Part shown: one piece after another, positions 8,600 through 15,977 of the stretch
Layout: each line of letters starts with the position of its first letter
Position numbering within the stretch: position 1 is the stretch's first letter
Source: Hominisplanchenecus_A murintestinalis
Lineage (GTDB): Bacteria; Bacillota; Clostridia; Lachnospirales; Lachnospiraceae
Length of the DNA: 64,000 nucleotides
Assembly (NCBI RefSeq): GCF_943193015.1
Contig: NZ_CALPCM010000004.1
Coordinates: 62,001 to 126,000 of the forward strand
Direction: 5' to 3'
Program-made: the position numbers and the translations under genes
Notes under the pieces: model-generated
The model's database searches: none
Told to the model about the DNA's origin: nothing
The model's input: only the letters and a program-made list of their open reading frames with translations

Positions 8600-8620
8600 A
8601 AATGTAAGGTAAATGTAAGG
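8600..8620 (+). promoter_or_regulatory. Direct-repeat operator, probable response-regulator site
   Basis: AAATGTAAGG occurs twice (8600-8609 and 8611-8620), so the half-sites repeat every 11 bp, about one helical turn. This is the usual architecture of OmpR-family sites. It lies between the divergent regulator and ABC transporter genes, upstream of a TACAAT -10 box (8652-8657) that has no good -35. Confidence 0.65.
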
Positions 8621-8690
8621 ACACGAGAAGGTTAGCACAAGGTTCGCAAGTTACAATGTATTTGCAATGATAAGAAAGGAGCAAAACGCA

Positions 8691-9446
8691 ATGAACATCA
8701 TTGAAACTAAAAATTTGACGAAATCATATGCTGATTTTACTGCGGTTTCGGGTATCAATCTGCATATCCCGAAAGGCGCTGTCTATGGTTTTCTCGGCCC
8801 GAACGGGGCTGGAAAATCCACTACCATGAAAATGTTTTTGGGGCTTACCAAACCCACCGGCGGTTCATTTACGATTGATGGGAAGATGTACTCCGAAAAC
8901 AGAGTGCAAATTCTAAAAGAAATCGGCTCGTTTATTGAAGCCCCCGCTTTTTATGGAAATTTAAGCGGTGAAGAAAATCTCGAAATTATCCGCAAAATAT
9001 TGGGACTGCCCAAATCCTCCGTAGCGGAAGCTCTTGAAATCGTGGGACTGACACAGTTTAAGAAGCGGCTTGCAAAAAAATATTCTCTTGGAATGAAACA
9101 GAGGTTAGGTCTTGCAAGCGCCTTAATCGGAAAGCCGCCAATCCTGATTTTAGACGAGCCGACAAACGGACTTGATCCTGTCGGTATCCACGAAATCCGA
9201 ACGTTGATCCGTTCTTTACCGGAAAAGTTTGATTGTACCGTTTTGGTATCGTCACACTTGCTGTCAGAAATAGAACTAATGGCTGATACCATCGGTATCT
9301 TGAATCACGGTCACTTGCTGTTTGAGGGAACGCTCGACCAGTTTAAATTCGGCGCAGCATCAAAAGGCTACCCTGCGGACAATCTGGAGGATACATTCCT
9401 TGCTTTGATTGATGCTGACAACAGGCAAAGAGGGACGGTGCGATGA
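8691..9446 (+). CDS. Lantibiotic-resistance ABC ATPase (LanF/CprA-type)
   Basis: A 251-residue ATP-binding protein with Walker A GPNGAGKST (36-44), Q-loop region IGSFIEAPAFY, signature YSLGMKQRLGLA, Walker B LILDEPTNGLDPVGI and SSHLLSE. The IEAPAFYGNLSGEENL block is typical of bacitracin/lantibiotic-immunity ATPases. ATG 8691 has AAAGGAG upstream; an earlier in-frame ATG (8667) lacks a site. It overlaps the next gene by 4 nt. With the two permeases it should expel or fend off cationic peptides at the membrane (family knowledge). No lantibiotic precursor gene was seen nearby. Confidence 0.88.
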   Translation: MNIIETKNLTKSYADFTAVSGINLHIPKGAVYGFLGPNGAGKSTTMKMFLGLTKPTGGSFTIDGKMYSENRVQILKEIGSFIEAPAFYGNLSGEENLEIIRKILGLPKSSVAEALEIVGLTQFKKRLAKKYSLGMKQRLGLASALIGKPPILILDEPTNGLDPVGIHEIRTLIRSLPEKFDCTVLVSSHLLSEIELMADTIGILNHGHLLFEGTLDQFKFGAASKGYPADNLEDTFLALIDADNRQRGTVR

Positions 9447-10165
9447 GTATTTCTTTGGAATGTAAAAAGGTAAAGCGAACAGGTTTTTTACCGGCATTTT
9501 TCGTTGGCAGTATTTTAGCTGCGGCAGTTCCTGTTATCAATATGGCAGTCCGTTCAGAAATATATCTTAACCAGTCGGGCAGTCCGATACAAATTTTGCT
9601 TGGTGCAAATTGGCAGATGATGACAATGCTGAATGTGCTGCTTGTAGTAGCCGGAAGCTGCCTTTTATATCATACAGAATATGCAGACAACGCTATGCAG
9701 AAAATGAAATCTTTACCCATTCGGGAAAGTTCTATTTTCTTTAGCAAAGCGGTTTTGACAAGTTTTATGAGCCTTTTTGTGCTTGTCATTGAGGCGGGAG
9801 CAATTACATTTTGTTCCTATCGCTGGTTTGAACTAGGAAGCGGCTTTTTCAGTGAACTGTGCAAATGCTCCGGGTATTCGTTTTTGTTGATGTTACCCTG
9901 CATTATCCTGTCGCTTCTTATTTCGGAAGCCTGTAAGAATATGTGGGTATCACTTGGAATCGGCGTAGTATGCGTGTTTACCGCAACGATGCTGCCGACA
10001 ACGAATTTTGCCCTTTCACTTTTCCCATTTGCAATGCCTTTTCAGATATTTGCGGGTACAGATATAACGCAGTCAACGCACTATATTTGCGGAGCAATCA
10101 CAGAGCTTGCTGTTTGTGGTTTGGCGCAGCTCATACTCGTAAAGGTAAGGAGGTCGTTTGAATGA
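9443..10165 (+). CDS. Lantibiotic-resistance ABC permease (LanE/MutE-type)
   Basis: A 240-residue protein with six predicted membrane helices, beginning MSISLECKKVKRTGFLPAFF, the short basic N-terminus and first helix usual for EpiE/MutE-type permeases. It also shows NQSGSPIQILLGANWQMM and HTEYADNAMQKMKSLPI, the latter resembling the family's cytoplasmic loop. Start and stop overlap the flanking genes by 4 nt each, so ATPase, LanE and LanG subunits are translationally coupled. Confidence 0.82.
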   Translation: MSISLECKKVKRTGFLPAFFVGSILAAAVPVINMAVRSEIYLNQSGSPIQILLGANWQMMTMLNVLLVVAGSCLLYHTEYADNAMQKMKSLPIRESSIFFSKAVLTSFMSLFVLVIEAGAITFCSYRWFELGSGFFSELCKCSGYSFLLMLPCIILSLLISEACKNMWVSLGIGVVCVFTATMLPTTNFALSLFPFAMPFQIFAGTDITQSTHYICGAITELAVCGLAQLILVKVRRSFE

Positions 10166-10932
10166 GCTTTTTAACACTTGTCGGCGTAGAATTCAAAAAG
10201 ATACGCCGATCTAAAATTCTTTTCATTTTGGCTGTGGCTGCCGTCATTCTTTGGATACCGTCTATCCTGAATGCTAAAATGAATTTTGGTATGCAGGCAG
10301 AGGGAATTTCGCCAGAAAACAATTTCTTTATTCAAGGCTTTATGGGAATGGCATGGTTTATGTTTCCTGCAAGTATGGTAGTTGGGACAGTTCTTTTAAG
10401 TCAGACTGAAAGAGCAAACAAGGGCATTTTGAAAATGCTTGCCCTGCCGATCAGTACAGCAAAACTCTGTATAGCCAAGTTTGCTGTATTGCTAACACTG
10501 GCGGCAATACAAATCTTAATGATGACAGGTGTGTACTATATCAGCGCCGTCATCAGTTCGGGGACACAGGATTATAATTTTATCCTGCCACCGCTATTTG
10601 TTCTAAAAGAGATTAGCTTGATATTTCTATCCGCAATACCGATGATTGCATTTTTTTGGATGTTATCGGTTTGCATTCAGACACCGATTTTTTCAATCGG
10701 TATTGGCCTGGCGTCAATAGTACCATCGGTGCTAATAATCAATACAAAAGCGTGGTTTGCTTATCCAATGTCGTATCCGTTTTTTGTCATCACATCGGAA
10801 TACGGAAAACTTGCAGCAAATCTTGATATGGCGCAGGTCGAACTCATACCGTGGATACCCGTTGCCGCCCTTATTACACTCTTATGTTTAGGCATTTCCT
10901 GCCTTTGTTTCGGGCAGGCTGAAAGGAGATAA
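10162..10932 (+). CDS. Lantibiotic-resistance ABC permease (LanG/MutG-type)
   Basis: A 256-residue membrane protein with six helices. The N-terminus MSFLTLVGVEFKKIRRSKIL and the motif SQTERANKGILKMLALPI parallel LanG/MutG subunits. It partners the preceding permease as a heterodimer. The ATG overlaps the previous stop (ATGA). It ends two bases before the next small gene. Confidence 0.82.
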   Translation: MSFLTLVGVEFKKIRRSKILFILAVAAVILWIPSILNAKMNFGMQAEGISPENNFFIQGFMGMAWFMFPASMVVGTVLLSQTERANKGILKMLALPISTAKLCIAKFAVLLTLAAIQILMMTGVYYISAVISSGTQDYNFILPPLFVLKEISLIFLSAIPMIAFFWMLSVCIQTPIFSIGIGLASIVPSVLIINTKAWFAYPMSYPFFVITSEYGKLAANLDMAQVELIPWIPVAALITLLCLGISCLCFGQAERR

Positions 10933-10934
10933 TT

Positions 10935-11219
10935 ATGAAAAACAAAATTTTAACCACTGTCAGCGCTATTATGCTTTTTATCCCGTGGACGATACTCCCG
11001 CTTAGAACTTATGACTGGGCATTGGAATCTCCTGTCGCTGAAATTATGATTTCCTGCTATGCGGCGTTTATGATTTTCAGCGGAGTATTCACCATTATTT
11101 CGTATGTCAAAGAAAAAGCTCAAAACAATTTGATGAAAGTTTGTTTGATTGTAAATGGTATTTATGCAGTTGGTGGGGGTGCTGTTTTTTGTATGATGGT
11201 TTTACCCAAAGTTATATAA
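10935..11219 (+). CDS. Small membrane protein in the lantibiotic-resistance operon
   Basis: 94 residues with three predicted helices (LTTVSAIMLFIPWTILPL; AEIMISCYAAFMIFSGVFTIISY; LIVNGIYAVGGGAVFCMMVL). AGGAG precedes the ATG, which lies two bases after the LanG-type stop, so it is the fourth gene of the transporter operon. The family is not recognised; it may be an accessory to the transporter or the start of a lost downstream block. Confidence 0.6.
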   Translation: MKNKILTTVSAIMLFIPWTILPLRTYDWALESPVAEIMISCYAAFMIFSGVFTIISYVKEKAQNNLMKVCLIVNGIYAVGGGAVFCMMVLPKVI

Positions 11220-11233
11220 CGAGGCGAACTGTT

Positions 11234-11329
11234 ATGAAAAGAATCAAAATAACTGTTCTGTACGCGATATGCTGGGGTAGCGTGGCATCAAGCCAGAAAA
11301 CCTGCCTCATCAAATTACATATATTTTAA
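11234..11329 (+). CDS. 31-residue ORF, perhaps a truncated gene
   Basis: ATG 11234 opens MKRIKITVLYAICWGSVASS and ends at TAA 11329. The first half looks like a signal or membrane segment; the second half (QKTCLIKLHIF) does not. It follows the operon by 14 nt without a strong ribosome site. It may be the 5' remnant of a fifth small membrane protein. 11330-11556 holds no convincing gene or known element. Confidence 0.3.
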   Translation: MKRIKITVLYAICWGSVASSQKTCLIKLHIF

Positions 11330-11556
11330 TTCGGTAATGTTGTATAATTTTAAACGCCACCTAATAAGAGGGGGATGTAACTTTACTCGACCAGGGCCTT
11401 TCAATGTGATTTTGAGGAATACCAGGATGATTGTATGGAAAATGGTTAAAGATGATTTTAAAGAAAGTATCCGGTTTATTTGGACATAAAGTTTCCTTTG
11501 CTTATTTTGAGCCAAGGGGGGAGATATGCGGGTGGTTTTAGCTTTTAAGTCTCTCA

Positions 11557-11598
11557 GGTGACCTCGTCACTGAATAAAAGAATCTCTTCCTGTATAGT
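11557..11598 (+). promoter_or_regulatory. Crp/Fnr-type palindrome and promoter of the ferredoxin operon
   Basis: GTGAC-CTC-GTCAC (11558-11570, centre 11564) precedes a -10 box TATAGT at 11593-11598. The centre-to-box distance is 29 bp, placing the palindrome near -41 of the expected start, the class II activator position. There is no good -35 box. An equivalent palindrome with the same 29-bp offset lies before the thioredoxin gene. Confidence 0.6.
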
Positions 11599-11623
11599 AA
11601 TGTAAAACAGGAGGGGATTTTTT

Positions 11624-11827
11624 ATGGCAAAACGAAGAGCAGTTATCAGTAAGAAAGAGTGCGTTGCGTGCGGGTGTTGTATAAAAGTTTGTCCGAGAGC
11701 GGCGATTACCGTGCCTTTTGGCATTTGCGCAGAGGTTGATTATGGATTGTGTATCGGATGCGGGAAGTGTGCGAAGGAATGTCCTGCAAGTGTTATTACG
11801 TTGGAGGTGAATGATGAAGCAAAGTAA
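11624..11827 (+). CDS. 2[4Fe-4S] ferredoxin-type protein
   Basis: A 67-residue protein with two CxxCxxCxxxCP motifs: CVACGCCIKVCP and CIGCGKCAKECP. Each set of four Cys binds one [4Fe-4S] cluster. The basic N-terminus (MAKRRAVISKKE) has no signal peptide, so it is cytoplasmic. It overlaps the membrane Fe-S protein gene by 14 nt, and together they probably split the NapH-like module into a soluble ferredoxin and a membrane part. CAGGAGGGG lies upstream of the ATG. Confidence 0.88.
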   Translation: MAKRRAVISKKECVACGCCIKVCPRAAITVPFGICAEVDYGLCIGCGKCAKECPASVITLEVNDEAK

Positions 11828-12407
11828 GAAATGGTATGATTATCTTTGGATTTTTTCTCTTACATATCTAATTTTGGGATTTTTTAATATCCTGTTTGCC
11901 TGGCTGGGGCTTCTCTGCTTTTTTATACCGCTGCTTATAGCAATTGTAAAAGGCAATAAAGCGTATTGTAATAAGTATTGCGGCAGAGGGCAGTTGTTTT
12001 CCCTTGCGGGAGGCAGATTTGGGTTTTCTCGGAACAGGGATATTCCGAAGTGGATGAAATCAAAATATTTCAGGTACGGGTTTTTGATTTTCTTTTTTGT
12101 GATGTTTTTCTTTATGCTGTGGAACACTTGGTTAGTGTTTGCGGGAAGCAGGGAGTTGAGCAAGGCAGTAACGCTATTGTGGACCTTTAAAGTTCCGTGG
12201 CATTGGGCATATCATGGCACGTTGTTTTCCGCGGGGACAGCACAGTTTGCATTTGGTTTTTACAGCGTAATGCTGACCTCTACGATTCTTGGCTTTCTTA
12301 CAATGCTGTTGTTTAAACCCCGCTCCTGGTGTGTGTACTGCCCGATGGGGACAATGACGCAGTTGATATGTAAAGCAAGAAATGTGACGTCATCACAGAA
12401 ATCATAA
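11814..12407 (+). CDS. NapH-like membrane protein with Cys motifs
   Basis: 197 residues. There are four to five helices; the two cytosolic Cys motifs are YCNKYCGRGQLF after helix 2 and WCVYCPMGTMTQ near the C-terminus. The CxxxC...CxxCPxG pattern is that of NapH/polyferredoxin membrane proteins (family knowledge), but the usual C-terminal ferredoxin domain is absent and is encoded by the gene just upstream. ATG 11814 was chosen over 11811 because GGAGGTGA then has normal spacing. It likely passes electrons between ferredoxin and a membrane partner. A regulatory palindrome lies in its last codons. Confidence 0.75.
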   Translation: MKQSKKWYDYLWIFSLTYLILGFFNILFAWLGLLCFFIPLLIAIVKGNKAYCNKYCGRGQLFSLAGGRFGFSRNRDIPKWMKSKYFRYGFLIFFFVMFFFMLWNTWLVFAGSRELSKAVTLLWTFKVPWHWAYHGTLFSAGTAQFAFGFYSVMLTSTILGFLTMLLFKPRSWCVYCPMGTMTQLICKARNVTSSQKS

Positions 12408-12424
12408 AAAATCTGGGTTATACT
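12383..12424 (+). promoter_or_regulatory. Second Crp/Fnr-type palindrome and promoter of the thioredoxin gene
   Basis: TGTGA-CGTCA-TCACA (12383-12397, centre 12390) is followed 29 bp from its centre by TATACT (12419-12424). Both the half-sites (GTGA/TCAC with 5 bp between) and the offset equal those before the ferredoxin gene. It overlaps the 3' end of the membrane protein gene. Confidence 0.6.
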
Positions 12425-12452
12425 AAACATACAAACCAAAGAAAGGAAGTAA

Positions 12453-12767
12453 ATGATTATGTCAGTACTTAGTGTAAATAAAAACAATTTCGATTCCGTA
12501 AAAAATAGTGAGAAGCCGGTTCTTTTAGATTTTTATGCTGACTGGTGCGGCCCATGCCGTATGGTGTCTCCGGTAGTAGATGAAATCGCAGAGGAAAATC
12601 CGCAGTACCTTGTAGGAAAAGTCAATGTGGACAATGAAATGGAGCTGGCACAGGCATTTGGCGTTGCAAGTATTCCGACCCTGGTTGTGATAAAGGGCGG
12701 GAAAATTGTGAATCAGTCGGCAGGCGCAAAACGGAAAGCGCAGATTCTTGCCATGTTAGAGGGCTAA
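12453..12767 (+). CDS. trxA: Thioredoxin
   Basis: 104 residues, standard thioredoxin length. The redox-active WCGPC is at 31-35 in DFYADWCGPC, with cis-Pro in ASIPTLVV and the usual GGKIV turn. It reduces protein disulfides in the cytoplasm. ATG 12453 has AAAGGAAG upstream. The gene has its own promoter with a Crp/Fnr-type palindrome, and its last 12 nt overlap the convergent regulator gene. Confidence 0.93.
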   Translation: MIMSVLSVNKNNFDSVKNSEKPVLLDFYADWCGPCRMVSPVVDEIAEENPQYLVGKVNVDNEMELAQAFGVASIPTLVVIKGGKIVNQSAGAKRKAQILAMLEG

Positions 12768-13430
12768 TTTGCGCAGGCGTTTCTTGTCAAGGATTTTAAT
12801 GCCTCCGCGGGAAACTTCTACAATTTTTTCATTTGTAAAATATTTCAGCATACGGGATACAGCTTCACGGGCAGAGCCGATATATTTGGCAATCTGCCCG
12901 TGAGTTAATGTAATAGTATTGGAACCTGTTCGTGCAGATTCATCCGAAAGAAAAATAGCGAGGCGTTTATCCAGGCTCATAAATAAAATCTGCTGCATCA
13001 CCCACATGACGTCGGAGAAACGGCTGACGGCGGTTTCAAGGGCAAATATTTTAATAGATGGATTACGCTCGGAGACCGCTGCAAAAGCGGGACCGCTGAT
13101 TACGTAGCATTCGCTGTCCTCTTCGGCATTGATGAACACGTCAAATGTGATTGTTTGAAGTACGCAGGAAGCAGACAGCATACACATGTCTCTCTGGTGC
13201 AGGCGGTATAGAGTGATGTCCTTGCCTTCATCAGACATGATTGAGAGCCGGAGGCTGCCTGAGCGGACAAATATTACGCCGGAGCATTCATTGCCGTCAT
13301 GAATATTTGTATCTTTGGGATAAGTAATGGTATAAGAATTCTGACAGATATAGTCCTTATCAGTTTCAGATATTTTATCCCAAAAAGGGAATATTTCTTT
13401 GTATATAGGGTCAAACATTGTGCGTGACAT
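12756..13430 (-). CDS. Crp/Fnr-family transcriptional regulator
   Basis: 224 residues. An N-terminal cyclic-nucleotide-binding-like beta-roll (about 15-130, including SGVIFVRSGSLRLS) leads through a dimer helix into an HTH at about 170-195: THGQIAKYIGSAREAVSRMLKYF. The E-x-x-S-R recognition pattern contacts TGA/TCA half-sites in Fnr-type proteins (family knowledge), which fits the two GTGA-N5-TCAC palindromes nearby. There is no N-terminal Cys cluster as in E. coli FNR, so oxygen sensing by Fe-S is not indicated. It converges on trxA and probably controls the ferredoxin and thioredoxin promoters. Confidence 0.85.
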   Translation of the reverse strand: MSRTMFDPIYKEIFPFWDKISETDKDYICQNSYTITYPKDTNIHDGNECSGVIFVRSGSLRLSIMSDEGKDITLYRLHQRDMCMLSASCVLQTITFDVFINAEEDSECYVISGPAFAAVSERNPSIKIFALETAVSRFSDVMWVMQQILFMSLDKRLAIFLSDESARTGSNTITLTHGQIAKYIGSAREAVSRMLKYFTNEKIVEVSRGGIKILDKKRLRKLAL

Positions 13431-13602
13431 AGTTTTGCGGCTCCTTTCAGAAAAGGTAAAGATATTTTTTGGAATGTTTCGTTTACTATATTATAATGGC
13501 GGTACTGTCAAAAAGCAAGGTTTGCGGACAGCGTGGTTTCGCCTGGAGGAGCTGCGGAAGAGCATTTAGAAAAGATGGAAAGTTTCATAGTGGTATCTTG
13601 AT

Positions 13603-13639
13603 ATAAGGCAGCCGTTAAGAAAGTGGTTGCCTTATTTTG
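13603..13639 (+). terminator. Hairpin with T-run in the leader before helD
   Basis: ATAAGGCAGCC (13603-13613) pairs with GGTTGCCTTAT (13625-13635) with one G-T pair, followed by TTTT. It resembles an intrinsic terminator upstream of helD, so either attenuation or an unseen upstream transcript is possible. The rest of 13431-13734 shows no gene. Confidence 0.5.
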
Positions 13640-13734
13640 GGTTAATATTTATAATGGGACATACACTATATAAGAGAAAACAGAAAGGGAATGGCTGCCA
13701 TGCCCATATCGCGGGACGCAGCCAGGAAACAGAA

Positions 13735-15783
13735 ATGGATCAAAGTACAGAACACTTAGAGTATGTCCTTGGATGCCTGCGGGAGCGGCTTGCGAAAATA
13801 GAAGAAAACATTGCCCAGGGTGAAAAAGAGATAGAGGGGATGCATGAGTATTACTGGGAAAACTATACAGAGATGGATCAGTATGGGTATGAAGATTTTG
13901 ATAACCAGCAGGCGCTGCTTGGGCAGATAAATGCAAACCAGGAGCAGCTTCTTCTGCGGCAGAGGTTTCTCAGGATGATGGATTCTCCATATTTTGGAAG
14001 GGTTGATTTTGTATATGAGGGAGAGGAAGAGCCTGAGACGTTTTATATAGGGATTGGGAATTTTTCCCGGGAGGCAGGGAAAGTCCCTATGGTTTACGAC
14101 TGGAGAGCGCCGGTGTCAGGGCTTTTCTATGATTATGATAAAGGGCAGGCTTATTATGACGCGCCGGGGGGCAGGATGGCAGGAGAAATTCTGTCCAAAT
14201 GGCAGTACAAGATACGGGGCGGAAAACTGGTATATGCATTTGAGAACGATGTAAAAATAGATGATGACGTGCTCGGAAGGGAGCTGGGAAATTGCAGTGA
14301 TGTAAAGCTTAAAAATATCATAAGCACCATCCAGAAGGAGCAGAATGCAATTATCCGTAACACGAAGGATCGGATACTGGTGATTCAGGGGGCGGCGGGC
14401 AGCGGAAAGACGTCTATTGCCCTGCACAGGATTGCCTATCTGCTGTATCATGACAGGAAATATCTGAAATCTTCGAATGTGCTGGTACTTTCTCCCAATA
14501 GTGTATTTTCAGACTATATTTCCCATATACTGCCGGAGCTGGGAGAGGAAAATATCAGGGAAATGAGCTTTGATATATTTGCTTATCATCAGCTAAAGGA
14601 TGTGGTGCACGATTGTGAGGAGCGGTGTGACCAGATTGAGAAGGAGCTGAAATTCCCGGAAGATGTGGGGCTTTTTGCAGAGAAGCAGTCGAAAGAATTT
14701 GCAGTAAAGCTCAATAAATATGCTCTGGAGCTTGAATATGGGCTGATGGAGTTTTCAGATTTCAAATTTAAGAAAATGGAAAAGACGGAAGAAGAGATTG
14801 CGGGATTGTTTTACAGCCGCTTTCCAGATATTCCTCTGCTGTCCCGGATGGATGCGGTGATGGAATATGTGACGGATGAATATGAAACGCTTGCCGGACG
14901 TGATTTTGAAGAGGATGAGAAACTATGTGTCCGGGAAAAATTTATGGAGATGTATGAAAACAGGGATTTGTATGTCTTGTACAGCCGTTTCCTGGAAGAG
15001 AGCGGATATCCGTCTCTGCCGCGGGTGCCGAGAGAGGAGAGGAGGCTGGCGTATGAAGATGTATATCCGATGCTTTATCTGAAATACATGCTGTGTACCT
15101 GTGCGGAAAACAGGAATATTAAGCATCTGGTCATTGACGAAATGCAGGACTATTCTTATATTCAGTATGAAATCCTGGCCAAATTGTTTTCCTGCCGTAT
15201 GACGGTGCTGGGGGATCGGGCGCAGACCATGGAAGGGGCGCAGCGGGATGTGATGGACTTTTTGCCGCAGGTTTTGGGAAAGGATATCAGAAGCCTGAGT
15301 TTAAGAAAGAGCTACCGCAATACGATAGAGATTGCAGAGTATGCGGAGCGGATAGTTGGGGGTACGGATGCAGAATTGTTTGAACGGCATGGCGCCCCGG
15401 TGAGGGAAGTTATATTTTCTACTGTAGAGGAGGCGCTGCAAGAGGTACTTGTGCAGCTGGATCTTGAAAAGTTTGAGACGGCGGCGGTATTGGTGATGAC
15501 GCAGGACGCGGCGGATTTTGCGGCAGGTTATCTGAAATGCCGGCTGGAAGAGAATGGTTTCGATACGGAAAAGCGGTTTGCCTGCATGGATAGGAATAGT
15601 ACCATATTTTGCAAAGGATTGACAGTCACCACTTTTTATCATGCAAAAGGGCTGGAATTCGACCAGGTATTTACTGTTTATAATAATACCGACAGGACGC
15701 CGCTCCACAGGCAGGCGAAATATATTTGTGCGACACGGGCGCTCCACGAGCTTTGTATGTTTGAGGTGGATTTTGGAGGATAG
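13735..15783 (+). CDS. helD: HelD-like superfamily 1 helicase / RNA polymerase recycling factor
   Basis: About 682 residues. The charged N-terminal coiled coil (HLEYVLGCLRERLAKIEENI) is the part that inserts into RNA polymerase in HelD (family knowledge). Walker A QGAAGSGKTSIALHR is at about 216-230, followed by LVLSPNSVFSDYI, Walker B VIDEMQDYSYIQY, LGDRAQT, KSYRNT and TTFYHAKGLEFDQV. It lacks a UvrD-like 2B domain size and matches HelD length. ATG 13735 has AGGA upstream; the in-frame codons before it (from 13627) look like leader. HelD removes stalled polymerase from DNA using ATP. Confidence 0.85.
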   Translation: MDQSTEHLEYVLGCLRERLAKIEENIAQGEKEIEGMHEYYWENYTEMDQYGYEDFDNQQALLGQINANQEQLLLRQRFLRMMDSPYFGRVDFVYEGEEEPETFYIGIGNFSREAGKVPMVYDWRAPVSGLFYDYDKGQAYYDAPGGRMAGEILSKWQYKIRGGKLVYAFENDVKIDDDVLGRELGNCSDVKLKNIISTIQKEQNAIIRNTKDRILVIQGAAGSGKTSIALHRIAYLLYHDRKYLKSSNVLVLSPNSVFSDYISHILPELGEENIREMSFDIFAYHQLKDVVHDCEERCDQIEKELKFPEDVGLFAEKQSKEFAVKLNKYALELEYGLMEFSDFKFKKMEKTEEEIAGLFYSRFPDIPLLSRMDAVMEYVTDEYETLAGRDFEEDEKLCVREKFMEMYENRDLYVLYSRFLEESGYPSLPRVPREERRLAYEDVYPMLYLKYMLCTCAENRNIKHLVIDEMQDYSYIQYEILAKLFSCRMTVLGDRAQTMEGAQRDVMDFLPQVLGKDIRSLSLRKSYRNTIEIAEYAERIVGGTDAELFERHGAPVREVIFSTVEEALQEVLVQLDLEKFETAAVLVMTQDAADFAAGYLKCRLEENGFDTEKRFACMDRNSTIFCKGLTVTTFYHAKGLEFDQVFTVYNNTDRTPLHRQAKYICATRALHELCMFEVDFGG

Positions 15784-15793
15784 GAAAGAAGAT

Positions 15794-15800
15794 TGTCGAA
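15794..15800 (+). promoter_or_regulatory. 0A box 1 upstream of spo0A
   Basis: TGTCGAA, an exact match to the Spo0A-binding core, 184 bp before the spo0A start. Confidence 0.6.
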
Positions 15801-15855
15801 AAATGTAGAAAATGGCGGCAGGATTGCGCAGGAAGGCCGGAAATAGAGAAAATTT

Positions 15856-15862
15856 TGTCGAA
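15856..15862 (+). promoter_or_regulatory. 0A box 2 upstream of spo0A
   Basis: A second exact TGTCGAA, 62 bp after the first and 20 bp before the -35 box of the spo0A promoter. Two copies at this place suggest that Spo0A controls its own gene. Confidence 0.65.
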
Positions 15863-15881
15863 TTACAGCAATAACTTTCCC

Positions 15882-15910
15882 TTGCCAATAAATGGAAGCA
15901 TTTATATAAT
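15882..15910 (+). promoter_or_regulatory. Sigma-A promoter of spo0A
   Basis: TTGCCA (15882-15887), 17 bp, TATAAT (15905-15910). It lies 67 bp before the ATG. Confidence 0.7.
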
Positions 15911-15977
15911 ACAAGAGGGTTTTGCCGACGGCATGTTTATGTGGCGAAAAATATTGTAAAAAGGGGAGGATTCTTTG

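Noticed and set aside
6439..11623. Lantibiotic biosynthesis cluster
   Set aside because: No LanA precursor, LanB/C/M or protease gene was found near the LanFEG-like genes; only resistance functions are supported.
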